Below, piece by piece: positions 1-6,067 of a stretch of DNA of 7,920 nucleotides. Every line of letters begins with the position of its first letter. The first letter of the stretch is position 1. The stretch lies in assembly GCA_964607865.1 (NCBI GenBank), contig CAZSLZ010000143.1:1-7920 (forward strand), given 5' to 3'. Origin of the DNA: CAZSLZ01 sp964607865. Its GTDB lineage: Bacteria > Vulcanimicrobiota > JAJTBE01 > CAZSLZ01. The translations under genes were made by a program, and so were the position numbers. Below the pieces are notes generated by a model that searched no databases, had not been told where the DNA came from, and saw nothing but the letters and a program-made list of their open reading frames with translations.

Positions 1-610
1 TTACTGTGGTGCTTTTGATAACTCCTTTTTTTGCCTCACCCCGTTCAGCCTCAAACTGGGGTTTTATAAGGCAAATTAAATCGCCTCCTGTCTTTAACAA
101 ATTATTTAATGCCGGAATAACCAGGGACAGGGAAATAAAAGATACATCCACGGTAATAAGATCGACAGGCCTGGGTATGGTTTTTTCATCCAGATATCTC
201 ACATTGCAACGTTCAATAACAACAACCCTGGGATCCTCTCTCAGTTTTAAATCCAGTTGCCCATATCCTACGTCCACGGCATAAACCTTTTTTGCTCCGT
301 TAAGTAACATGCAATGGGTAAATCCACCGGTGGAAGCTCCTGCATCAAGGCAGGTTCTGCCGGTAACATCAATTTTGAAATGGTTAATTGCCTTTTCAAG
401 CTTCAGCCCGCCTCTGCCCACATAGGGGTGGGGCGGTTTTATCAACTCGATTTCCGATTCACAGGGATAGTTTTCTCCGCCTTTCAGGGCACGTTTTCCG
501 TCAACTTTTATCAGGCCTGCCATAATCAAAGCCTGGGCCTTGGTTCGGGTTTCGGCAAGCCCAGCTTCCAATACCAGTTTATCGAGCCTTTCTTTTTTAA
601 CAGATTTCAT
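1..610 (-). CDS. tlyA: TlyA-family rRNA (cytidine-2'-O)-methyltransferase, 3'-truncated by window edge
   Basis: Members of this family 2'-O-methylate cytidines in 16S and/or 23S rRNA using S-adenosylmethionine, acting in the cytoplasm on ribosomal subunits; some are also reported as haemolysins. The ATG is at 610-608, with GGAG (616-619) five bases upstream, and 203 codons are visible. Residues about 7-60 form an S4 RNA-binding domain. An FtsJ-like Rossmann methyltransferase follows, with YVGRGG (63-68), SAM-binding motif LDAGASTGGFT (88-98), DVGYGQ (113-118), DVSFISL (155-161) and KPQFE (183-187). K70, D155 and K183 fit three positions of the family's K-D-K-E catalytic set; the final Glu would lie off the window. 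Full-length members have about 245-270 residues, so roughly the last fifth is missing. The gene is divergent from the VWA lipoprotein gene, so it probably begins its transcript. In many Firmicutes NAD kinase, argR and recN genes follow, but that region is not visible. Confidence 0.95.
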   Translation of the reverse strand, partial: MKSVKKERLDKLVLEAGLAETRTKAQALIMAGLIKVDGKRALKGGENYPCESEIELIKPPHPYVGRGGLKLEKAINHFKIDVTGRTCLDAGASTGGFTHCMLLNGAKKVYAVDVGYGQLDLKLREDPRVVVIERCNVRYLDEKTIPRPVDLITVDVSFISLSLVIPALNNLLKTGGDLICLIKPQFEAERGEAKKGVIKSTTV

Positions 611-705
611 TTAAACTCCAGGAAAAAATTGTAAATGGAATAAATAATACTTAACCTTGTATAGAGATATAGAAAATATAATTAATTCTTGAGGAGGGGA
701 ACACC
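611..705. promoter_or_regulatory. Divergent intergenic spacer with candidate -10 (TATAAT, 677-682) for the VWA lipoprotein gene
   Basis: This 95-bp AT-rich spacer separates two divergent genes and must hold both 5' ends. On the plus strand a perfect TATAAT lies at 677-682. No good -35 sits 16-18 bp upstream; the nearest TTG-like hexamer (657-662) leaves only a 14-bp spacer. Initiation about 7 bp after the -10 would give a very short leader ending in the Shine-Dalgarno GAGGAGGGG (691-699). On the minus strand TATTAT (644-649) is a possible -10 for tlyA, also with a poor -35. Only the presence of promoters is a firm inference; the hexamers are candidates. Confidence 0.35.
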
Positions 706-2529
706 TTGTTTAAAAAAAATCAAAATGCAATAAGAGTTTTTCTGATTATGGGAATTGTATTATCTCTTCTGTTTTCAGCTGGTTGCACCAGAGAGAAGAA
801 AGAAACCGGGGATGTTACAATCAATGAAGTGAAACCCGCAGATGAAGTGGGAAAAGTTCAGGCGCCAGCTGAGAACGAAAAAAGCGCCCCTGGTGCCGGA
901 GGAAAAAAAGGTGAGGAAGCGGGTGCCAGTGATAAGCGGGTGAAAGATAAGGAAACTAAAACCACAAATCAGGAGTTGCCTGGTGATGGTAATAAAAACT
1001 ATAATGTCACATCTCCTCTCAATGGTAGCAAGCCTCTAACTGCAGGTAATGTGCGCCGGGCGCCTCAGGAGTCTGATCTGGCAGGAAAGATGCCCGGAAA
1101 ACCGGCTCCCGGCAAATCTGTTCCTAACCAGTCTATTGGAAATCAACCGGTACCCAATGAACCTGTCTCAAGAGAACCTTTAACCAAAAATTACGGCATA
1201 AACCCCTTTGTTGAAACTGCCAAAGATCATCTTTCCACCTTTGCTGTGGATGTGGACAGCGCTTCATATACCCAGGCCAGGAATTATTTGAAAGTTCAGC
1301 AGTTGCCGGCTCAAAACCTGGTGCGGGTAGAAGAATTTGTCAACTTCTTTGATTATGGTTATAAAGCACCCCGGCAGAATGCCTTTAATATATATCTGGA
1401 AGGCGCCCCCTCTCCCTATTCGAAGGATTCATTATTATTGAAAGTCGCCCTGAAAGGCAAGCAGGTCAAAAAGGAAAACCGTAAGAAAGCTAATTTGACT
1501 TTTGTAATTGATGTTTCAGGATCCATGAACAGATATAATCGTTTACCCCTGGTAAAGGAAAGTTTAAAAATGCTAACCAATGAATTAAGCCAGGGCGACA
1601 GAATAGGTATTGTAATTTATGGAAGCGATGCCCGGGTAGTGTTGGATCATACGGGAATTGACCAGAAGGAACAGATTATACGGGCTATAGACTCTCTTCA
1701 GAACAGCGGGTCAACTTATGCAGAGGCGGGGTTGAGAAAAGGCTACGAGTTGGCAAACAAAAATTATCAGGGTAATGCCATAAACAGAATAATTCTTTGT
1801 TCTGATGGTGTTGCCAACGTGGGAAGAACAAGGGCGGAAGAACTGCTGCAGATAATTGAGAAATACAAGGAAGACGGTATATACCTTTCTACCATAGGAT
1901 ACGGCATGGGTGAATACAGCGATGTGCTGATGGAAACCCTGGGAGACAAGGGCAACGGCCACTATGTTTATGTGGATGACATAAAGGAAGCTGAGCGTTT
2001 ATTCAGGCAGGATTTGACGAGCACTCTGCAGGTTATTGGCAGAGATACCAAAGTTCAGGTTGATTTTAACCCCGGTGTGGTGAAGTCTTACCGGCTACTT
2101 GGTTATGAAAATCGTGATGTTGCGGATCACAAATTCCGTGATGACCGGGAAGACGGCGGGGAAGTGGGCGCCGGCCATACTGTAACAGCCCTGTATGAAG
2201 TGAAGCTGAATGAAGGAAGAACCGGAAAGGTTGCCACTGTTTTTGTCCGTTATATGGACCCGGATTCAGGCCAGGTAAAGGAATTGAACGCCTCGGTTAA
2301 CACCAGCGAGTTTAGGAAATCCTTTGCAGAAACTTCCACATCTTTTAAACTGGCTGCCAGCGCAGCTCAATTTGCGGAAATATTAAGAGAAAGCAACTGG
2401 GCGAAGGGTGAAAGTTTAAGCCAGGTGTTGTCGGTGTTGGAAGACTTGCCCCAGAATGTAAAATCCAGCGAAAAGGTAAATGAACTGATTGGCCTGGTAA
2501 GGATTGCCCATAAAATTAAAACCAAATAA
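706..2529 (+). CDS. YfbK-like lipoprotein with von Willebrand factor type A domain
   Basis: This is a predicted surface lipoprotein with a metal-dependent protein-binding VWA domain; the ligand is unknown. The start is TTG at 706, six bases after a strong GAGGAGGGG (691-699). The N-terminus has basic residues, a hydrophobic stretch (about 11-24) and lipobox SAGC with Cys27 as the predicted lipidated residue. Residues 28-165 form a Lys/Glu/Pro/Gly-rich low-complexity tether. Residues about 166-230 (NPFVET, FAVDVDSASY, VRVEEFVNFFDY) match the domain that precedes VWA in YfbK-type proteins. The VWA core spans about 262-440 and has a complete MIDAS: D269-x-S271-x-S273, T337 and D367 in CSDG. Residues about 440-607 fit the DUF3520-type C-terminal domain. 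The 607-residue length is normal for the family. A terminator follows 23 bp after the stop, so the gene is probably monocistronic. The fold and location are well supported; the function is not known. Confidence 0.93.
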   Translation: MFKKNQNAIRVFLIMGIVLSLLFSAGCTREKKETGDVTINEVKPADEVGKVQAPAENEKSAPGAGGKKGEEAGASDKRVKDKETKTTNQELPGDGNKNYNVTSPLNGSKPLTAGNVRRAPQESDLAGKMPGKPAPGKSVPNQSIGNQPVPNEPVSREPLTKNYGINPFVETAKDHLSTFAVDVDSASYTQARNYLKVQQLPAQNLVRVEEFVNFFDYGYKAPRQNAFNIYLEGAPSPYSKDSLLLKVALKGKQVKKENRKKANLTFVIDVSGSMNRYNRLPLVKESLKMLTNELSQGDRIGIVIYGSDARVVLDHTGIDQKEQIIRAIDSLQNSGSTYAEAGLRKGYELANKNYQGNAINRIILCSDGVANVGRTRAEELLQIIEKYKEDGIYLSTIGYGMGEYSDVLMETLGDKGNGHYVYVDDIKEAERLFRQDLTSTLQVIGRDTKVQVDFNPGVVKSYRLLGYENRDVADHKFRDDREDGGEVGAGHTVTALYEVKLNEGRTGKVATVFVRYMDPDSGQVKELNASVNTSEFRKSFAETSTSFKLAASAAQFAEILRESNWAKGESLSQVLSVLEDLPQNVKSSEKVNELIGLVRIAHKIKTK

Positions 2530-2551
2530 GAACAAAAATTTAAATAACATG

Positions 2552-2584
2552 GAATCCGTGGAAATTCCACGGATTCTTTTTTTT
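2552..2584 (+). terminator. Rho-independent terminator of the VWA lipoprotein gene
   Basis: A perfect 10-bp stem (GAATCCGTGG, 2552-2561; CCACGGATTC, 2567-2576) with a five-base loop is followed at once by eight T residues (2577-2584). It starts 23 bases after the TAA of the VWA lipoprotein gene, the expected place for its transcript to end. Confidence 0.88.
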
Positions 2585-2805
2585 GGGGAAATATTTCACA
2601 GTCTTGTTCGACAAAAATAAAGGGGTTTTTTTTGATGAATAAGGTTAGAGGCCGAGGTTTTGCATGTTTTATAACCAAAAGAAATCTCCGGCAGAACAGG
2701 TGTTTCTGCTTTTAAGGGTTGAAAAGAGCCAGAATTGGTTTAACCCAGCCTGTGAATATAGGAATAAATCGTATTCTTTCCTGATTTGATTTTGAACTTC
2801 TTTTT
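2585..2805. other. Intergenic stretch without a supported gene
   Basis: I find no convincing gene in these 221 bases. The plus strand has a 26-codon reading frame from ATG 2635 to TAA 2715, but it lacks a good ribosome site and resembles nothing I recognise. A small hairpin (GCAGAA 2691-2696, TTCTGC 2704-2709) followed by four T residues is too weak to call a terminator. TTCGACA at 2607-2613 is the reverse complement of the Spo0A-box core TGTCGAA, but one 7-base match proves little. The right part may contain decayed downstream sequence of the adjacent transposase remnant. Confidence 0.4.
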
Positions 2806-3157
2806 TTAAGTCCCGCTGATTGCTATGCCAGTTATTGTTTCACCTTTTTTGTTGGTAAATTCCACTGTTTTGACGATGAAATCTCTTGCCTCTTTATTGA
2901 GTATCGGTGGCCTGCCTGTTCGTTTTCCCTGTAAAAGCGCTTCTTTACCTCCTTTATTCCACAGGCGGACCCATCTTTGAAGTGTGCTCCAGCTTACATC
3001 AAAGGCATCCATTACAGCTTCTCGGCTATGGCTCAACTAGCATTCTAATCGCCCTGAATCGATCTTTCTCAGCTGAAATCTTCGATTCTTTTGCCCACAA
3101 CATCAAATCATCGGGACATCCATATTTTTGATCTGGAAGTTTTCTTTTTTGTGCCAT
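2806..3157 (-). pseudogene. Frameshifted N-terminal remnant of an IS630-like transposase / helix-turn-helix protein
   Basis: Two minus-strand frames together make one truncated protein. The first starts at ATG 3157 and gives 43 residues (MAQKRKLPDQKYG... RAIRMLVEP) before TAG at 3028-3026. The second resumes in another frame at about 3036 and runs to TAA at 2808-2806. Read through, RAIRMLVE continues into HSREAVMDAFDVSWSTLQRW, a continuous helix-turn-helix, followed by LLQGKRTGRPP, the basic Gly-Arg-Pro-Pro linker common after the HTH in IS630-type transposases and related HTH proteins. The frame change at 3026-3036 fits a one-base gain or two-base loss. No DDE catalytic domain follows, and no terminal inverted repeats or target duplication were found. 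The first frame has no clear Shine-Dalgarno. This is most likely a dead transposon fragment; a degraded HTH regulator is the alternative. Confidence 0.65.
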
Positions 3158-3350
3158 AACTTATACTTCAACAAAAAATTAAATAATCATGCAAACGTTC
3201 AAAATTTTTTGGGATTAGTATATATTTAAACGCTGATAATTAATAATAATTATTATTATAAAATTTATATTAATAAGACATTGTTTTTTTTATTTTTTTT
3301 GCTAAAATAATTGTTTTTTTTTTTTGCTATAATGAAAGTAGATAATATTC
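3158..3350 (+). promoter_or_regulatory. AT-rich promoter region of the pilin gene with two T-tract/TGCTA(A/T)AAT units
   Basis: This is the most AT-rich part of the window. It contains a perfect 18-bp AT palindrome (3241-3258) and two similar units, each made of TTG plus a long T-tract ending in an extended -10. Unit 1 has TTGTTT (3281-3286), a 16-bp spacer made mostly of T, and TG-C-TAAAAT (-10 at 3303-3308). Unit 2 has TTGTTT (3311-3316) and TG-C-TATAAT (-10 at 3328-3333), with only 11 bp between hexamers, so it would depend mainly on the extended -10. Either could transcribe the pilin gene at 3365. The motifs are seen directly; promoter activity is inferred. Confidence 0.55.
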
Positions 3351-3364
3351 AGGAGGAAATTTTC

Positions 3365-3835
3365 ATGAAAAAACAGGGTTTTACTCTTATTGAACTTATG
3401 ATTGTAATTGCTATTATATCTATTCTGGCAAGTATAATTATTCCCAACATAACCCGGGCGAGAGAACAGGCCCAGATAGGAGCCTGCAAGGAAAACCTGA
3501 AGGCTATATCTACGGGAATATTAATGTATTTGAATGATCACCCCGAAACTACCGACGTGAATCTTCCTTCCGACATAGAACCCGATTATATAAGCAAGAT
3601 ACCCGTCTGTCCCGCTGACGGCTTTGAATATCGTGGGGGGTACTGCAGCAATAGTTGTGGCGTCAGCATTATTTATGTACACCATAGTGTTTGCGGCACT
3701 CATAACAATATACTGTCCCAGAAGGGATACCGGGATAACCTGGGCTACAGAATTATTGACTGTCCCGGCAACGGAGGTCAGGGTTATGTGGATCATTGCG
3801 ATTGCCCAGCTGATTCTACATTTATTGATATTTAA
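3365..3835 (+). CDS. Type IV pilin-like protein (class III signal peptide) with Cys/His-rich C-terminal domain
   Basis: This is a predicted major- or minor-pilin or pseudopilin subunit, assembled in the membrane into a filament after prepilin peptidase cleavage. I chose ATG 3365 because AGGAGG (3351-3356) lies eight bases upstream and the protein then starts with a textbook short leader, MKKQG/FTLIELMIV: cleavage after Gly5, Phe at +1, Glu at +5, then a hydrophobic helix to about residue 27. A start 54 bases upstream at 3311 would bury this signal. The protein has 156 residues. The early head (ENLKAISTGILMYLND, IPVCPADG) resembles GspG/PilE-type subunits. The tail is unusual, with eight cysteines (41, 82, 94, 98, 110, 133, 145, 147) and several histidines (106, 107, 113, 144), suggesting disulphides or metal binding. 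No pilus-assembly ATPase, PilC or prepilin peptidase gene is in the window, so the machinery must be elsewhere if the protein is exported. Confidence 0.9.
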   Translation: MKKQGFTLIELMIVIAIISILASIIIPNITRAREQAQIGACKENLKAISTGILMYLNDHPETTDVNLPSDIEPDYISKIPVCPADGFEYRGGYCSNSCGVSIIYVHHSVCGTHNNILSQKGYRDNLGYRIIDCPGNGGQGYVDHCDCPADSTFIDI

Positions 3836-3868
3836 AAGTATTAAAAAGGGCTGTTTCAGAAGGGCAGT

Positions 3869-3988
3869 TTTCTTGAGCCAGAGGAGCGCCAGGCGACGTG
3901 CGATCTCTGTACTACTCAGGTAAGTGGGTTGGGAACCAACCCGATCTAAACTGAGATTGCCACGCCATTTCAGGGCTTTCAATGACAA
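3869..3988. repeat. Degenerate palindromic dispersed-repeat-like element (MITE/REP-like)
   Basis: The 178 bases between the pilin stop and the next terminator contain no gene but have an imperfect inverted-repeat design. A central hairpin (GGGTTGG 3926-3932, loop GAA, CCAACCC 3936-3942) is flanked by arms reading roughly GAGGAGCGCCAGGCGACGTG (3881-3900) plus GATCTC on the left, and GAGATTGCCACG (3953-3964) through AATGACA (3981-3987) on the right. The arm ends resemble the widespread bacterial repeat theme TGTCATTGCGAG...GCAATCTC and its inverse, recognised from memory and not searched. Mismatches in both arms suggest an old copy. Boundaries are approximate. Confidence 0.45.
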
Positions 3989-4015
3989 ATTTCGGGTTTT
4001 TAGTAGAATAATTAA

Positions 4016-4043
4016 AAAGGGGCTGCCTTAAGGCAGCCCCTTT
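4016..4043 (-). terminator. Strong terminator of the A2M/DUF3352-like operon, possibly bidirectional
   Basis: A perfect 12-bp stem (AAAGGGGCTGCC 4016-4027, GGCAGCCCCTTT 4032-4043) has a TTAA loop. On the minus strand it lies 15 bases after the TAG of the DUF3352-like gene, and its stem ends in a run of five U residues (complement of A 4014-4018), as expected of an intrinsic terminator. On the plus strand the U-run is only three bases, but it could still help end transcripts from the convergent pilin gene, which has no other clear terminator. Confidence 0.87.
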
Positions 4044-4058
4044 AACAGCTGTGAATTA

Positions 4059-6047
4059 CTATTCCTTTGGGGTTTCCTTCTTCAATACCCTGATATGGAT
4101 ACTGAATCCGTCGTCTTCCAGGTTTGTAAAACTCCAGAGTTCGTTATACTGTTTAAGGAAATCCACTATGGCCATGGCTGCTTCCGCCTGTTCAGGAGAT
4201 TTACTGGCAGCTGCCATTCCAACGCCCAGTTCAACAAAGGGCATAACTTTTTCCAGTTTTACCATATTCACAGCTACAGTTTTTTCACCCAGCTGGTCTG
4301 AGATCATCTTGTAACCCCGGCTGTTTGCAATCGATTTCTGTTCGTCAATTTTGGTGGAAACTATGGACTCGACCCGGTTTTTACCAAGTCCCAGCCCAAG
4401 AAGGAGGGTATTCTCATAAACACCGAATGTTCCGGCATTTTGTGGCAAGTTATAGAATTTGGTACCGGAAATATCCTGTTCTTTAAGTATCATCCCAAAT
4501 TTACCGGTAATTTTGCTTACCACCTCGTTCATTTTTTCCTGGTTTTCTACGGGTATGGCAAATACCAGCGGCGGGGGCTGCTTTTTGCCCGTATTGGGCT
4601 TTTCCTGTTGGGGCGCGGCATTTCGAAGCCCGGTTACCGATTCGTAAACCGGCATGTCCATATCGAGATTATTGCCGTCTTTGGTGTAACCCAGCATAAA
4701 GGTTGCCGGTTCGTTCTTCTTAATATAATAGTAGGTATATCCCTGAGGGGGAGAGGGTATGCTTTTTAAATATTTGGGGGTTAGCACATCCAATTTGGCA
4801 GGATATTTCCCCTGGTTATCCACCGACCACATTTCCAGGGCTGTGGCAATATTTCTTAAATTGTTGTTGACAGCCTGACCCTGTCCGCCTTTCATGGGAG
4901 ATTTCCCCTGCATTTGAGCCATAAGATCAGTAAAATCAAAAGCATAAGCTAACTCACCGGTGAGGTTCTGCATCAGATCCTGATCAAAATCAACACCCAG
5001 GTTTGTCTTAAACTGGTTCTTGAAAGTCTGAACCTGTTGTTCGCTTCCGGTTTTAACCTCTGCCACCTTCACCAGCAGGTTATATACAAACTTGAAATCC
5101 ACAGCTGCGTAGTAGGAAATATCCTGGCTGAACAATTTAACAGTTCCCGGTTTTCCCAGTCCTGGTTTTTGTTCAAAAACCGTCCGGACAATCTGGCTTT
5201 CCGAATCCTTGTTAAGGCCCAGAAAACCTACAGCCACAAAATCATCGCCTTTCATGCCCACTCCGATAGCCAGGGAAGTCATTGCTTTCAGGGCTTTTTC
5301 TGCATCGGGGTCTTTGGGAATGTTGGCTTTGTTGGATTCTGCCACCTGGCCCATGTCAACATAAAGCATGCCAAAGTGTTTTTCAGGAAGATTTGCCAGG
5401 GCATCTTTAAACTGGTGATTGGTTTTCAGGGTTTCGGTTTTACCAGTAGCTGCATCTATGCATTTGTGAAGCGCCGATGGCATACCCAGGACCAGGTAAC
5501 TTTTAATAAAAGTCATTGAGGGGCCGTCTTCGTTGGGGTTTACATATATCAGGTTATTCTCGTACTGTTCCTCGGTAAATTTCTGTTCCTGTTTTTCTAT
5601 AATCTCTTTTACTTTGGCTTTGGCAGTTTCCATGTCCTTTACTTCAATGGCAATTACGAACGCTTCTTCAACCTCCTGTTTGTTTTTGGGGTTAGGTGGT
5701 TCAAAGAAATCCACGGTTGCTTCATTGCCAACCCAGGGTAAAATGTCTTTCTCAAAATCTACCTGAGATTCATTTTTCAGTTTTTCAATAGCTTCTTTAT
5801 ATCTGGGATTTTCTTTCATTTTGTTCAATATGTCTTCACGCATATGGGGGTCAGCGGCCTTGTCCAGATCTACCTGCATGAGCATGGCGCACTGTTTGGG
5901 CAGAATGTCCTGCACTCCCACTTCCGCTGGCGGGCGACTTACGAAATAATAAATCAATGCGCCCAAAATAATCAGTAATACTGCGATGACAGCAATATTT
6001 CCGCCACCACCACCGGTTTTCTTTTTTACTTCTTCATTTTCGGTCAT
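4059..6047 (-). CDS. Membrane-anchored DUF3352-like protein with an internal pilin-like segment
   Basis: Function unknown. The ATG at 6047 follows GGAGGTG (6058-6052) at close spacing. The 662-residue protein has a charged N-terminus, GGGGG (12-16), one hydrophobic segment (about 17-36) and a long hydrophilic remainder, so it is probably a signal-anchored protein facing outside. Residues about 45-376 have features I associate with DUF3352: LPKQCAMLMQVDLDK (49-63), DILPWVGNEATVDFFE (101-116) and a repeat-like counterpart DLMQNLTGELAYAFDF (357-372). Residues about 490-655 continue with similar alternating beta/alpha character. Between them, about 391-460, lies a segment resembling the pilin/pseudopilin C-terminal domain: NNLRNIATALEMW, LDVLTPKYLKSIPSPPQGYTYYY. 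The upstream A2M-like gene ends 20 bp before this start, so the two are probably co-transcribed and may work together at the cell surface. The gene call is firm; the family name is a weaker judgement from motifs. Confidence 0.75.
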   Translation of the reverse strand: MTENEEVKKKTGGGGGNIAVIAVLLIILGALIYYFVSRPPAEVGVQDILPKQCAMLMQVDLDKAADPHMREDILNKMKENPRYKEAIEKLKNESQVDFEKDILPWVGNEATVDFFEPPNPKNKQEVEEAFVIAIEVKDMETAKAKVKEIIEKQEQKFTEEQYENNLIYVNPNEDGPSMTFIKSYLVLGMPSALHKCIDAATGKTETLKTNHQFKDALANLPEKHFGMLYVDMGQVAESNKANIPKDPDAEKALKAMTSLAIGVGMKGDDFVAVGFLGLNKDSESQIVRTVFEQKPGLGKPGTVKLFSQDISYYAAVDFKFVYNLLVKVAEVKTGSEQQVQTFKNQFKTNLGVDFDQDLMQNLTGELAYAFDFTDLMAQMQGKSPMKGGQGQAVNNNLRNIATALEMWSVDNQGKYPAKLDVLTPKYLKSIPSPPQGYTYYYIKKNEPATFMLGYTKDGNNLDMDMPVYESVTGLRNAAPQQEKPNTGKKQPPPLVFAIPVENQEKMNEVVSKITGKFGMILKEQDISGTKFYNLPQNAGTFGVYENTLLLGLGLGKNRVESIVSTKIDEQKSIANSRGYKMISDQLGEKTVAVNMVKLEKVMPFVELGVGMAAASKSPEQAEAAMAIVDFLKQYNELWSFTNLEDDGFSIHIRVLKKETPKE
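4668..4877 (-). other. Region encoding the pilin/pseudopilin-like segment inside the DUF3352-like protein
   Basis: Residues 391-460 of the DUF3352-like protein read like the part of a type IV pilin that follows the N-terminal helix: NL..IATALEM....DN.G.YP..LD.L.PKYL.SIP.PP.G..Y. The same pattern occurs in the neighbouring pilin gene (ENLKAISTGILMYLND, DYISKIPVCPADGFEYRGG). No prepilin cleavage site or hydrophobic helix precedes it here. The Cys of the pilin's IPVCPADG is replaced by Pro (IPSPPQG). Confidence 0.55.
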
Positions 6048-6051
6048 TTGA

Positions 6052-6058
6052 CACCTCC
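6052..6058 (-). promoter_or_regulatory. Ribosome binding site of the DUF3352-like gene
   Basis: On the minus strand GGAGGTG lies four bases before ATG 6047. It sits inside the 20-bp gap after the A2M-like gene, which fits translation from a shared mRNA and fixes the start. Confidence 0.8.
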
Positions 6059-6067
6059 GCTAAATTT

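Noticed and set aside
6..634. Two plus-strand frames at 6-284 and 314-634
   Set aside because: They lie antisense to tlyA, whose S4 and methyltransferase motifs are unambiguous.
2635..2715. A 26-codon plus-strand reading frame beginning ATGAATAAGG
   Set aside because: The only purine-rich site (AAGGGG-like, about 2619-2625) is poorly spaced, the peptide resembles nothing I recognise, and such short frames are common by chance.
3241..3258. The 18-bp AT palindrome TAATAATAATTATTATTA as a regulator operator
   Set aside because: It is built of a simple AT trinucleotide pattern in a very AT-rich stretch, so a chance origin is likely without binding data.
3311..3364. Upstream extension of the pilin gene to an alternative start at 3311
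   Set aside because: It would translate the T-tract and -10 region and put 18 residues before the prepilin leader; the AGGAGG site clearly serves ATG 3365.
3521..3988. A 155-codon minus-strand frame opposite the pilin gene
   Set aside because: It overlaps the well-supported pilin in antisense, crosses the palindromic repeat, and has no family-like motif or ribosome site.
4440..5766. Plus-strand frames of 77-160 codons opposite the DUF3352-like gene
   Set aside because: They are antisense shadows of a 662-codon gene with a clear ribosome site and operon context; none shows a recognisable domain.
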